A DNA stretch of 64,000 nucleotides from Balamuthia mandrillaris (lineage: Eukaryota; Discosea; Longamoebia; Balamuthiidae), in contig JAVKOQ010000004.1 of assembly GCA_031835245.1 (NCBI GenBank), forward strand, positions 124,001-188,000, read 5' to 3'. Under the pieces are notes generated by a model. The model did no database searches. It was given only the letters and a program-made list of their open reading frames with translations, and was not told where the DNA came from. A program made the translations under genes and the position numbers. This document shows positions 54,208-64,000 of the stretch, one piece after another. Each line of letters opens with the position of its first letter. Position 1 is the stretch's first letter.

Positions 54208-55997
54208 TATCTATAATCCTTTTTATTGTGTAAAGAATATAAAGAAAATAACATTATCGCACTAATTAAAATTCATTCAAGCACAAATGTATTTTTCTTT
54301 ACAACATGAGTTTTAACAGTTACTTGATACACTTCTTCAACTGGTTGGAATAAAAAGTTATTGGAATCACTTAAATGATATCTATAAATTGTTTTGTTGT
54401 TGATTTCTCTTTGTTCTGCCACATAAGAAGCATAACCACCAATGAAATAATCTTGATTATCTATACTAATTGAAAATTTCTCTGGTTTGTAACTTCCGTC
54501 TTCATTTTTTAATAATGTATTAAAAATTGGTGATTGATTATTGTTAAAAAATAGATAATAAATTAAAGCTGTTGCAATATAAATATTTTTTTCTAAATTA
54601 CTTTTTATTTTAGAAGTGTCTAAAAAAGAATTTAAAACTACAGTGTTATTATCAGTTAAATTTTTAAATTGATTTTCTTCATTTTGCTTTATAAATGAAG
54701 ATATTTTCTCTAAATATTGTTGTTTACTTAAATGAGTATTTAATGAACTATAAAACAATTTTGCTTGAATTAAAAAGGTCTTAGATTCTAAAATTTGCTT
54801 TAAATATTCTCATTTGATTTTACCCACTAAATTATTAGGAACACCAAAAATTTGATCATCTTCTTTAAATGGAAAATTGAAATTAGATGCGTTTTTATTT
54901 GCATAAATAATGTCTTTATTTTGTTGATTATCAAAAACAGTGTTATTTTTTAAAGAACCAGGAACTAAATAATATTTTTTAGTTGGATTATCTAATGTTA
55001 AATTATAAGTGGGTAATGACGCAAAATGGTTGACTTCGTAGCTATTTTCTGCTGATTCTAAACCATGATAATAAATATAACTTCCTAAATCTGAAGTTTC
55101 TTTATTTGGTTTTTGTCGTAACAATCCTTGATTACTGTAATTAAAAACATTAATAAATTGATATGGTAGTGATAAATAAGAAATAGCTTGTCAAAGTTGT
55201 GAAGAAGATGATGATTTATTTCAAGCATCAGAAAGAAAATTTGCTTGTTTTTGGCTTATTTTTGTATTGGAAACATTTTTTGGAATTAAATAAAAAGTAT
55301 CTTCATTGTTATTTAAATAAAACTTTTCTAAATCTAAAATTGTTTGTGAATCAGTTTTAGAATCTGGAAGATTTAAGTAATGAGCATAATTTAAATTACT
55401 TGGAGTTGCAAACACAGAAGTAGCTGTGCCCAAAAAAAGTAAAGGTGTAAAAAGTGCGATTGGTGTTGTTATTGATAATTTAAAATTAAATCTTGAAGCT
55501 AAAAGTCCTGAAATAGAACCAAAAATCAAAAAAGCAAAAAGGGGTGAAAAGAAATCTCAACCTGATCAAGCTTTAATTTGTTCAATATTTACTATATTAA
55601 AAACATAAAAAATTCAGTTGCAACCCATAAAAATTAAAGATCACGTGATTGCTAAAAGAATACAAAACAAAATCTTAGTTGCATTAATATGTTTTCTTGA
55701 GTATGGTTTTGTAAATAAAATAGTATCTAATCCATCTCTGTATAAATCATAAAAAACATTTAAAAACTTACAAGAACCAAAAACAACTGTAAAAAGAAGA
55801 TTAATTAAAAAAAATACAAAACTAAAAATTAAAAAATTATCTTGAGTTGCAAAAGAAAACGAAATAAGTGAAAAAATAAAGCTTCACACTATCATTATGG
55901 CTGGTAGAATATAAGTTGTTTTTCTAGAAAAAACATATTGAATTAATGAGTTTAAGTATAAATTTTTAAATATTGATAAATTAAATGGAATTTTCAT
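54207..55997 (-). CDS. ABC transporter permease with large extracytoplasmic domain (cassette 1)
   Basis: 596 residues. About five N-terminal helices (including FLIFSFVFFLINLLFTVVFG and ATKILFCILLAITWSLIF), then about 400 residues outside the membrane with PYQFINVFNY, YLVPGSLKNNTVFDNQQ and YIATALIYYLFFNN, and a last helix (LEWILISAIMLFSLYSL) ending in KKDYR. The paralogue at 61116-62957 has the same plan. The architecture resembles exporters that work on a surface partner (MacB/LolCE style), not importers. Start site lacks a good ribosome binding site. Confidence 0.8.
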
Positions 55998-56089
55998 AAG
56001 AAAATGGTTAAATTTCGCTTTCTAATTAAACTTTTTTTATTTGTTTCTTTATTATAACAAATAAGAATTTAAAATAATATAGTTTTGAT

Positions 56090-56095
56090 TATAAT
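56090..56095 (+). promoter_or_regulatory. -10 box of the LDH-like gene
   Basis: TATAAT, 32 bases before the ATG; an AGAAAAG motif lies between. Confidence 0.6.
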
Positions 56096-56126
56096 TATTA
56101 ATTAATTTAATATAGAAAAGATGAAT

Positions 56127-57029
56127 ATGAAAATAGCAATTGTAGGGGCCGACAAGGTTTGTGTAGGTTTAGTAAATAATCTCATTCTTTCAAATGATCA
56201 TTATGAGATTCTAATTATTGATAAATTTGAAGGGCCAAGAGATGGAAATGTACTTGATTTTGAAGACTTTTCTGGTTTTGCAAGCACTAAATTTAGTATA
56301 AAAGCAGCTAGTTATGCAGAGTTAAAAGATGTTGATTTATTAATTATTGGAGCAAAAGCTAGAGCTGTGCCAGGGCAACTAGAACATGAGTTTTATGAAG
56401 AAAATTCAAGGATAATTTATGAAATTGCTTATTTTGTAAAACAATCTGGTTTTCTTGGATTAACAATTTTATTAACTCAACCAAATGCTGCATTAGCAAA
56501 ATTATATGCTGAAGCTACTGAATTTGAAGCTGAAAAAATTATTGGTTTTGGAACTATGCTTGAAAACTTGAGATTGCATAAACTCTTAAAGGATAAAATC
56601 GAACATTACGAATTTGATGCATCTGTTTTAGGTGATAAAAGTGATAATTTTGCTAATTTTGATGAAATAAAAGAAAAATACAAAATTTCTGATCAAGATT
56701 TTTTAGCTAATTGTTTAAATTCAACAAACAAAAAAGATTTAGATGTTTTTGTTAAAAAGGGGCGAGCACATTTTGCTGCTTCTTTTATTTTATTTAAGCT
56801 TATAAACAGTATTTATCATAAAAAAGAATTTTTCTTTACTGCTAATGTTTTTGTTAAAAAATACTATGAATTTGAAGATAATTTTCTTTCCGTACCTGCA
56901 GTGATTAATCTTCACGGAGTTAAGAAAGTAAAGAACTTAATTTTATCTAAAGAAGAACAACAACAATTAATTTCCTACCAACACAGACTTAATTATTTAT
57001 ATAATAAAATTAAGAAAATTCAGTTTTAA
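56127..57029 (+). CDS. lactate/malate dehydrogenase-fold protein with degraded active site
   Basis: 300 residues, LDH length. Rossmann start MKIAIVGADKVCVGLVNNL, DLLIIGAKARAVPGQ, and GFGTMLENLRLHKLL align with LDH. But the residues needed for catalysis are missing or altered: the VLGEHGDS loop that holds the proton-relay His reads VLGDKSDN, the TRLDL that holds the substrate Arg109 reads LEHEF, and the Gly-rich loop has lost a Gly (GADKVC). Arg171 in LENLRLH remains. So it is probably not a lactate dehydrogenase. ATG 56127 is preferred to 56121 on ribosome binding site spacing. Alternative: a repurposed regulator. Confidence 0.8.
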   Translation: MKIAIVGADKVCVGLVNNLILSNDHYEILIIDKFEGPRDGNVLDFEDFSGFASTKFSIKAASYAELKDVDLLIIGAKARAVPGQLEHEFYEENSRIIYEIAYFVKQSGFLGLTILLTQPNAALAKLYAEATEFEAEKIIGFGTMLENLRLHKLLKDKIEHYEFDASVLGDKSDNFANFDEIKEKYKISDQDFLANCLNSTNKKDLDVFVKKGRAHFAASFILFKLINSIYHKKEFFFTANVFVKKYYEFEDNFLSVPAVINLHGVKKVKNLILSKEEQQQLISYQHRLNYLYNKIKKIQF

Positions 57030-57030
57030 A

Positions 57031-57070
57031 TAATTAAAAAACTCTTCAAAAAAGAAGAGTTTTTTAATTA
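57031..57070. terminator. bidirectional terminator
   Basis: 16-base stem ending in CTCTTC / GAAGAG with a 6-base A loop. It overlaps the stop codon of the convergent lipoprotein gene. Confidence 0.92.
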
Positions 57071-58018
57071 TTTGCTTTTGTCAAAATCAAAGTCGATCAT
57101 AGAAAAGTCTATTGGTTCACCACCTAAGGATTCTTCATAAACTGTTTTATCTAGTGGACCAATTTTAAATGGATTTTGTTCTCCAAAATGAAGCATTATA
57201 AAGAAATATTGTTTAAGGTTAAAGTTTGTTTTTTTACCATTTAAATAATCAGGCAAAATTTTCAATCAAGGAGATAAAGTTACCTTTGAATCTATAATTT
57301 TGGTTTTTGTTGAATCATATATGTGCTTAATATTCAAATCAAAAACAAAATTGTCTTCATTTGTGAATAAAACTTTATATTCTTTAAAATAAGTTACAGT
57401 ATTTGTAGTGGTTGAAACTTGATCAAAATTATTATTAACAAGTTCATACAACATATTTGTGAACAAATTGTTTTTTGGTTTGTAAAATTGTGAACTAGAT
57501 GTATTAGATGCTCTAATATCTTCAGTAAATTCTTCGCCTGTTTTTTGAAATAAATCCAAAGATTTTAAAGACTTAATGAAGTAAATATTGTTTATGTAAT
57601 ATAAAAATCAAAGTCAGTCATTTCTTATTGTTTCAAAAATATCGTTTCTTGATTTAATATAAAAAAGTGGTTTGCTTTCTTCATTATAAGCAGCTGTTTC
57701 TGTTCTTATATATGAATAATAAAAGAAGTCGTTTTTGAGTCTTTGGACTTGTTTTTGAGAATCAATTTGTTTTTCAAATTCTATATAACTATTTCTTGCA
57801 TCTTCATTTGGATAAGCTAATTTTAAAATATTTTGTATCACTGAATTTTCTAGAAAAAGACTTCATGTTGCTTCTTTTTGTTGTTGTAAAGTAGGTTTTT
57901 TTTGCTCTTTTTGTATTTGTTTTAAATCAGTCGTTGTATTAAGTTGGGTTGAACAAGAAATCAACAATGATAAAGGAAAAAATGAAGAAAAAATACTTAA
58001 TATTTTTTTAATTCTCAT
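57068..58018 (-). CDS. aromatic-motif lipoprotein (cassette 2, second lipoprotein)
   Basis: 316 residues. Lipobox LLISC, then STQLNTTT. Motif NDWLWFLYYINNIYFIK with Trp at residue 135. SSSQFYKPKNNLFTNMLYEL and the tail region resemble the cassette 1 homologue (SSFYRPQSNVFFDIVYKKIE). ATG 58018 follows AAGGAGAT and overlaps the previous gene by 11 bases, so translation is coupled. Ligand unknown. Confidence 0.82.
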
Positions 58019-60398
58019 TTTTATCTCCTTTTAATTCTAGAAGCATTTGTGCCACAAAACCATATCTATGTTTATGAATAAAATCATTTTCAAAAGCATC
58101 ATAAAATCTTTGGATTTGGTGATAAAGTGCTTGATGGAAAATTTCGGTTAAAATCTTAACTGATAATTTAGTTCTAGCTTTAGGAAAGTAATAAATTAAT
58201 GGATTAAAAGTTACTGCAGATTTTCCATCATTTAAAACTACTTTAATGTTAATCAGTGCATTATTTTTAACTATATAAAAATCTTTATAAGTTGTTGATT
58301 GAACAGAAGCATCTCCAACATGAATACTTTCTAAATTATTATTCACAAAGTAATAATCTCCTGCATCGTCCAAAGAATTTAGTTCATCTAAAAATTTTTG
58401 AGAATGATGTACTTTTACTTTTTCTACAGTATTAAATTGTTCAGGAAAATAATATCAATTAGAAAACTTAATTTGGAATTTATCTAAATTTTGAAGAATG
58501 AATAATCAATTATCTGAATAAAATTTTTCTAGTTTGTCAAAAATATCTTTATGTTCTTTACTAAAATTTTTGATATTTTTAGGAAGTTGTTTTTGCAGTT
58601 CTTTGAGTTCTTTTAGAATTCTTTCTTCATTTTCTTTACCTTCTTGTGTTTTCAAGAAAGTTTCTCAAGCTAAGTTGTTTTGATTATAAGCAGCTTTTTT
58701 TATTACTTCATAAACATTTTGTGTTGTTTTTTCTTCAATTGTTTCATTTTTGTTTAGAACATCTTTGTTATGATTAATAAATTTATCAAAATCAGTAGTT
58801 TGTTGAATTTGTTCAGTAGTTGGATTTTGAGGTTGATTTACAACATTTCTTTTTAATTGAATTACTGAAGTTACAACATCTCGAAAAGCAAATCTTTTAT
58901 AAGATCATTTTTGTTCTAAAGAATCTAAACTTGAAAGTAATGTTAAATAATATGAATCTTTAAAAACATCATATTTAGCTTTTTCTCTTTGGGTTGCTTG
59001 TTTATTAAATTCAATTGTTTGTTGTTCTTTAATTTTTTCCAGTTTTTCTTCTAAAGTTAATTTGGAATCAGGATTAAAAACGTCATCGTCGTCATCAGTG
59101 TTATTTTGATCACTTGAACTTGATTCTTCTTCATTTTCTGTAGAGTTTTGTGAATTATTAGACTTTGTGCTTGAATCAGCTTCACTAGAAATGTCAGTGT
59201 CTTGATTGTCTGAATTTGAACCATTTGGATGCTCTTTTTTTCACTTTTTATACAATTCTATTTTTTTCTTTTGCAAATCAGGTGAGTTTAAATTATCTTT
59301 ATTTTTTGTAAATTCTTCTCATTCTTTACTATCAAAAAAAGCATCATCTATATCTTCATCTTTGATATCTTCTTCGTTGGAATCACTAGAATTTGTATCT
59401 TTTTTTGTTGTATCTTTTTGATTAGTTGATCCAGAATTATTATTAGAACTTGATCCAGTGCCTGAGCCGCTATCATTTCCATCGCCACCATCTGAGCCTT
59501 TGTTTGTGTTTATGTTATCTCTATCATCAAATAAAACTGGTTTATAAGTTGGATTACTTTCTGATGGGGTTAATAAAGCTTGTTCGGCTTTAATTTTTTT
59601 ATTTAGATTATTTTGTTCAAAATTTTTAGATTCTTCTTCAAGTTCACTTAAAAATTGACCTAAAGAAGTAATTGGTTTATCAAATACTAAAACTTCAAAA
59701 TCTAATCTTGCTAAAATAACATTATCTTTTTCAAATGTTCATAATTTAATAATTTTGTTGTTGTCATAAACTAAATAATAAACATATTCATTTGTATAAT
59801 AATCAGATTTTGGGAATTGTTTAAATTTATAAAATTGAAAATTGTTACTATCAAAAGTTATAAATTTGTTTGTGGTATTATTAAAGTCTTTATCTTCATC
59901 TTTAAAAGAAATGTATTTACCTTTGTATGGATTGTAAGCAAAGTAAAATTTATCTATATTTTGAAGAATAAACACTCAATTTTTTGTAAAGTTTCTTAAA
60001 ATATTATTTTTAGAAAAAACAATTGTTAACTTACTATCATAAAATCTATCATTGACAAAAACTGCGGGATTAACAAAGGAAAAAGAATATTTTAATTCTT
60101 CTAAAGTTTTGTTAGTATCTAAGTTTAATTGCTTTAAAATCAAGTCATTTTTTTCAAGAGTTCTTTGACTTTGTTTGGTTTTATAGCTTTGACTTGTTTT
60201 GAATTCATTTGCAGTTGGTTCTACTTCATAAACAGAGTCTAACAAGCGAGATAAACTAGGATTTAAGAACTGGCTTTCTGGGTTATTATTTTGAGTTTTT
60301 TCTTCATTTTTAAAGGAAACTAGATTAGGTGTGGCACAAGCTACAAATAAATGAGAAATTGCAAAAAAACTAAAAATTAACGGGAGTTTTTTGTTCAT
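58008..60398 (-). CDS. aromatic-motif lipoprotein with two motif copies (cassette 2, first lipoprotein)
   Basis: 796 residues. Lipobox LFVAC. Aromatic motif NWVFILQNIDKFYFAYNPY with Trp at 141, and a second NWLFILQNLDKFQIKFSNWY with Trp at 631. Between them is a low-complexity Ser/Asn/Asp-rich linker (about residues 310-470), a charged coiled-coil, and KYDVFKDSYYLTLLSSLDSL. It is the complete form of the gene that is frameshifted in cassette 1 and has an extra C-terminal half not present there. Start ATG 60398, two bases before the ATPase stop region. Confidence 0.82.
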
Positions 60399-60399
60399 A

Positions 60400-61116
60400 T
60401 TATTCCTTTATTTGTTCTTCTATGACTTGATTGTAGTAAAGATCATTTAGATTTTGGTTTTTTGCTCCAGTGTAGTAAATTTTTCCTTTATTTATTAAAG
60501 TAACTGAATCTACTATGTGATCAATTTCAGAAAGATTATGACTGCTTAAAAAAATAGTTTTTCCTTCTTTTTTAAGATTTTGAATGATTTGGATAAAATC
60601 AAATCTACTTGTGGGATCTAGATTAGCTAAGGGTTCATCTAAAATAATTAATTCTGGATCGTGAATTAGAGCTTGAATTAATGCAATTTTTCTTTTTTGA
60701 CCTGAAGAAAAATCATATGGTTTTGCATTTGCAAGATCTTGAATATTTAATGAAGATAAAAATAAATCAATATCTTTGCTTGCTTTTTGTTTATCCAAAT
60801 TTGAAAGTGTTGCTAATAAAATTAAATATTCTTTTGTTTTTAATTCTTTAGGAAATAAAGACTTTTCAGGAACATATCCTAAAAATTTTTTAGCATCAGG
60901 AGTCTTGTTAGAAAAGCCATTAATCAAAATTTCACCTTGATAGTCTCTATAAGCATCTACTATGGATTTGATAATTGTTGTTTTACCAGCACCGTTTTCA
61001 CCTATAAAAGCGTGAATTTGCCCTTTGTGAACTTCAAAATTAATATCTTGAACTCCTCTATTAAAATTTTTATAAATTTTATTAAGATTTGATACTTTTA
61101 AAACTACTGTGTTCAT
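60400..61116 (-). CDS. ABC transporter ATPase (cassette 2)
   Basis: 238 residues. Walker A GENGAGKTTIIK, signature FSSGQKRKIALIQA, Walker B LIILDEPLANLD, switch His in LSSHNLSEID (normal, unlike cassette 1). ATG 61116 overlaps the permease stop by one base (TAATG). Confidence 0.92.
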   Translation of the reverse strand: MNTVVLKVSNLNKIYKNFNRGVQDINFEVHKGQIHAFIGENGAGKTTIIKSIVDAYRDYQGEILINGFSNKTPDAKKFLGYVPEKSLFPKELKTKEYLILLATLSNLDKQKASKDIDLFLSSLNIQDLANAKPYDFSSGQKRKIALIQALIHDPELIILDEPLANLDPTSRFDFIQIIQNLKKEGKTIFLSSHNLSEIDHIVDSVTLINKGKIYYTGAKNQNLNDLYYNQVIEEQIKE

Positions 61117-62957
61117 TATTTATAATCTTTTCTACTATATAAAATATATATTCCTATTAATAAACCACTTGCAATTATGATTCATAAAACTAAAAATACT
61201 GGTTTTTGCAAAGCTTTGTTTATTGGGTGAACTTCAACAAGGTCAATAACTGGTTGGAATAAAAAGTTATCACTTGGTGTTAAATCGTAACGATAAACAA
61301 TTTTTTCTTCTTTTGGACTATTAGGGGTGCTATCTGTAGGTCTTTGTACAATTTTGGATTGTGGAGTATAAGAAGCATATCCTCCTATGTTATAAATTTG
61401 ATCATTTATCTTGATTTTGAAGGTTTCTGGATCATAATTTTGAAGTTCATTTTTTAATAAAGTATCTAAAATTTGGGATCTTGGATCGTTAAAAAATAAG
61501 TAATAAATTAGCGAAGTAGCTATATAAATTTTCTTTTCTGTTATTGATTGAACTTCTTCAATATTGATTTTATTTTTTAAAACTGCTGTTTTCTCATCAT
61601 GGATTTGAGAATAATTAAAACTTGAACTTTCTTTTAAAAATGAAGATATTTCATTCAAAATTTCTGCTTTAGTTGCATTTGATTTTATCTTAGTGAAGAA
61701 AAGTTTAGCTGTTTTTAAAAAAGCTGGTGATTCTAAAACTTCTTTAATATATTTTCATTTTAATCTACCAACTAGAGATGAATTTATTGGTGAAGATTCT
61801 TCATCTTCTGGGAATACCACATCTGAATTACTTGCATTTTCATTTGCATAAATAATTTCTCGATTATCTAATTTTCCTTCAAATTGTGTATTGTTTTTTA
61901 AAGAACCTGGAATTAAATAAGCTTGTTTGTAAAGTTTATTATTTACAAAAACATCGTATTTTTTAAGTTCTTGCGTTGAATTTTGAATAGAATAATTATT
62001 TTCAGCTGTTTGCAAATTAGAGTAATAAATGTAGTTACTTAAAGCATTTTCATTTGTTTGTCCTAGACTTTTAATAGCATCTTCATCTTTGATATTAAAA
62101 ATGTTGATAAATTGATAAGGAACTAAAATGTAAGAAAAAGCTTGTCATAGTGTTGCAGAGTTTTGTGATTTGTTTTTTGCTTCATTTAAGAAGTTAATTT
62201 GTTGTTGATCTAAGAAGAGATTGTCTACTTGTTTTGGAATTAAATAGTAGTTATCTTTATTGTTATTTAAGTAAAATTTTTCTGTTCTTAAAATTGTATT
62301 TGAATCAGTATTTGGGTATTTGAGATTAAAATATTGAGCTAATTTTTCGTTAGTTGGTGTTGAATAAAAAGCAGGAACACTACCTAAAAAAAGTAAAGGT
62401 GTAAAAACTAAAATTGGTAAACTTAAAGAAACTTTTGAACTAAATTTTAAAACTAACAATCCTGAAAGTGAACCAAAAATTAAAAAAGTAAAAAGTGGTG
62501 AAAAGAAAGCTCAAATATAAAACATATTGACTTGATCTATATATTTGATATTAATAAGAAAAAAAATGGTGAAATTTATGTAAAAAAGTAAAGATCATAT
62601 GCTAGCTAAAAAAATCAAAAATAAAATTTTGGTTACAATGATATATTTTCTAGTATATGGTTTTGTAAAAGTTATAAGATCTATTCCTTGATTATTTAAA
62701 TCTTTGAAAATATTTAAAAATTTATATGAACTATAAACTACTGTAAAAAGTAGATTAATAAATAAAGTTATATAAGTAAAAATTAAGAATGTCTTACTGG
62801 AAGTAGAAGTAAAAAAAGCTACAAGAGCTAAAATTAAAGTTAAAAAGAAAGATACAATTGGCAAAGCAAAAGTACTGTATTTTTTGAAAATTATTTTAAA
62901 TAAAAATTTAAAATAATTATTATTTTTAAATGGTGAAGAAGAAATAGTTTTATTCAT
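61116..62957 (-). CDS. ABC transporter permease with large extracytoplasmic domain (cassette 2)
   Basis: 613 residues, paralogue of 54207-55997. Helices FALPIVSFFLTLILALVAFF, LFINLLFTVVYSSYKFLNIF, FFSPLFTFLIFGSLSGLLVL and a last one FLVLWIIIASGLLIGIYILY ending in RKDYK. The extracytoplasmic part keeps ATLWQAFSYILVPYQFIN, YLIPGSLKNNTQFEG and IYIATSLIYYLFFNDPRSQ. ATG 62957 (weak ribosome binding site). Confidence 0.82.
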
Positions 62958-63084
62958 CACTCTTTCTACTAAAAATATAAATATTTTTAAAAAATGTGTC
63001 TAATTTAAATAAAAAATAATATGCTAATTATATACAAAAAAATTAAATTGTTTTTTTATTGCAACAAAAATATCAAAGATAAAG

Positions 63085-63113
63085 AAAAAAGAAGGAACTT
63101 TTCCTTCTTTTTT
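63085..63113 (-). terminator. terminator of the two small membrane genes
   Basis: AAAAAAGAAGGAA / TTCCTTCTTTTTT stem, 3-base loop. Confidence 0.85.
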
Positions 63114-63499
63114 TATTCTGAATCAACTTTAATGTTAGAAATTTGTATAACTAAATCATCTAAATTAATATTTGCATTTTTCTCTAATTCTTTTCTTTTT
63201 TCAATTAAAAATTCAATTTTTTTAGAGTTTTTGTTGTATATATTATCAAAAACAAAAAAACTTGTAATACTTGCTAAAAAAGCAATAATAGCGTTTAAAA
63301 AAGCTATGGCCACAAATAAACGAACTGCTGTTAAATTAGGATTTTTAGCTATAGAGTAAGCAGATAAAATTCCATTAAAAGCTGCCATTAAAATCAAAAT
63401 AATGCTAGTGATAATAAAAATAGATTTTGAAATTCTGGCTTTTTTTGAAAGAAAAGAAATTTGTTCTTTTATTCTATTAATTTCACTTTCTCTACTCAT
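63113..63499 (-). CDS. small two-helix membrane protein, SLATT/DUF4231-like
   Basis: 128 residues. Charged N-terminal helix (SRESEINRIKEQISFLSKK), two hydrophobic helices (ISKSIFIITSIILILMAAFN and VAIAFLNAIIAFLASITSFF), then a helical C-terminal part (KKIEFLIEKRKELEKNANIN). This is the plan of SLATT/DUF4231 proteins. Its ATG lies inside the end of the preceding gene (8-base overlap), so the two are coupled. No catalytic motif. Confidence 0.65.
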   Translation of the reverse strand: MSRESEINRIKEQISFLSKKARISKSIFIITSIILILMAAFNGILSAYSIAKNPNLTAVRLFVAIAFLNAIIAFLASITSFFVFDNIYNKNSKKIEFLIEKRKELEKNANINLDDLVIQISNIKVDSE

Positions 63500-64000
63500 G
63501 TTTTTCCTCTCTAGCTTTTAATCGACTAATGTTACCAAAATAGTCATTGACCTTTTCTAATAAAGTAAGTTCAGGATTTGGATTGTTTTTGTATTTTCCT
63601 TCTTTAGCGTGGAATAAAATTAATTCTAATCCTAAAAAATTGTTGAGTTCTTTGTTTCTAATTCATTTATTTTTGACTAAAAACAGAGCAATTAATCCAT
63701 TTACAATACTTAAAATAATGTTGATTCATAAAGTAAAAATAGGTCATTGGTCAACAACAACTGGTTTATCTCCACTAGTATCTGTAATTTGAAAAATAGT
63801 AGCAAAGGGTTTAAATTCTTCAAGTCGAGAAGAAGCTAGTTTAAACACGCCCATAATAGCTGCAAAAAATGCAAAAAAGATCGCAAATAAAGAACAACTT
63901 CAAAAAATGATTTGGTAAATTTTGGCTTTTTTTGAAGTTTTGGAATAAAGATAATTTGCAAATTCCAAACCACTACTTGTTAGCTTAACTGATTTTAACA
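63492..64000 (-). CDS. two-helix membrane protein, SLATT/DUF4231-like (5' end outside the window)
   Basis: At least 168 residues; no start is inside the window. Conserved plan as in the next gene downstream: a helical segment (SGLEFANYLYSKTSKKAKIY), hydrophobic helices (YQIIFWSCSLFAIFFAFFAA and FTLWINIILSIVNGLIALFL), then NKELNNFLGLELILFHAKEG and KYKNNPNPELTLLEKVNDY. A diverged partner of the 63113-63499 product; heteromers are plausible. Confidence 0.62.

Overview
The window is low-GC DNA read with genetic code 4: TGA falls inside almost every conserved gene at tryptophan positions, while TAA and TAG act as stops. Together with lipoproteins carrying short signal peptides that end in a Cys lipobox, an MG187-type sugar-ABC ATPase, a surface nuclease and a DUF31 peptidase, this points to a mollicute. 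The gene set resembles Mycoplasma/Mycoplasmopsis of the hominis/synoviae/pulmonis type. The species cannot be fixed from the sequence alone.

Layout. 1-8.9 kb (minus): an importer locus with two surface lipoproteins of the P68/P80 type, a staphylococcal-nuclease-like lipoprotein, an ATPase with a very large insertion and two permeases, probably for nucleic-acid or sugar-phosphate scavenging. 9-11.5 kb: folA, a leucine-rich-repeat lipoprotein, tsaB and tsaE. 11.6-20.8 kb (minus): the rplJ-rplL-rpoB-rpoC transcription unit with a hairpin between rplL and rpoB. 20.8-23.5 kb (minus): comEA-comEC-holA with overlapping ends. Then rnpB (RNase P RNA) and a 5'-nucleotidase lipoprotein on the plus strand.

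26.1-42.2 kb is accessory DNA bracketed by two directly repeated IS3-family copies. It holds a wrecked repeat-bearing surface gene, an AlbA/Schlafen-type regulator with a nonsense codon, a 1042-residue modular surface protein, an intact DUF31 serine peptidase, a solitary IS-end palindrome, and a two-gene ABC exporter in which one half has a stop and the other has had an IS dropped between its ribosome binding site and its start codon. Most breaks are in-frame TAA codons explicable by one C-to-T or G-to-A change, or slips in A-runs.

42.3-51.3 kb returns to core and near-core genes: NADH oxidase, a type II restriction-modification pair (HNH nuclease plus C5-cytosine methyltransferase), mnmA, dnaJ under a CIRCE operator, an M17 aminopeptidase, trmB and a small membrane protein.

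51.3-63 kb (minus) carries the most novel-looking element: two paralogous four-gene cassettes, each with a permease bearing a large extracytoplasmic domain, an ABC ATPase and two lipoproteins that share an aromatic motif (N/D-W-L-[WF]-[FI]-L). One cassette has a frameshift in a poly-A run. A degenerate lactate-dehydrogenase-like gene sits between them on the other strand. The window ends in two small, overlapping two-helix membrane proteins (SLATT/DUF4231-like).
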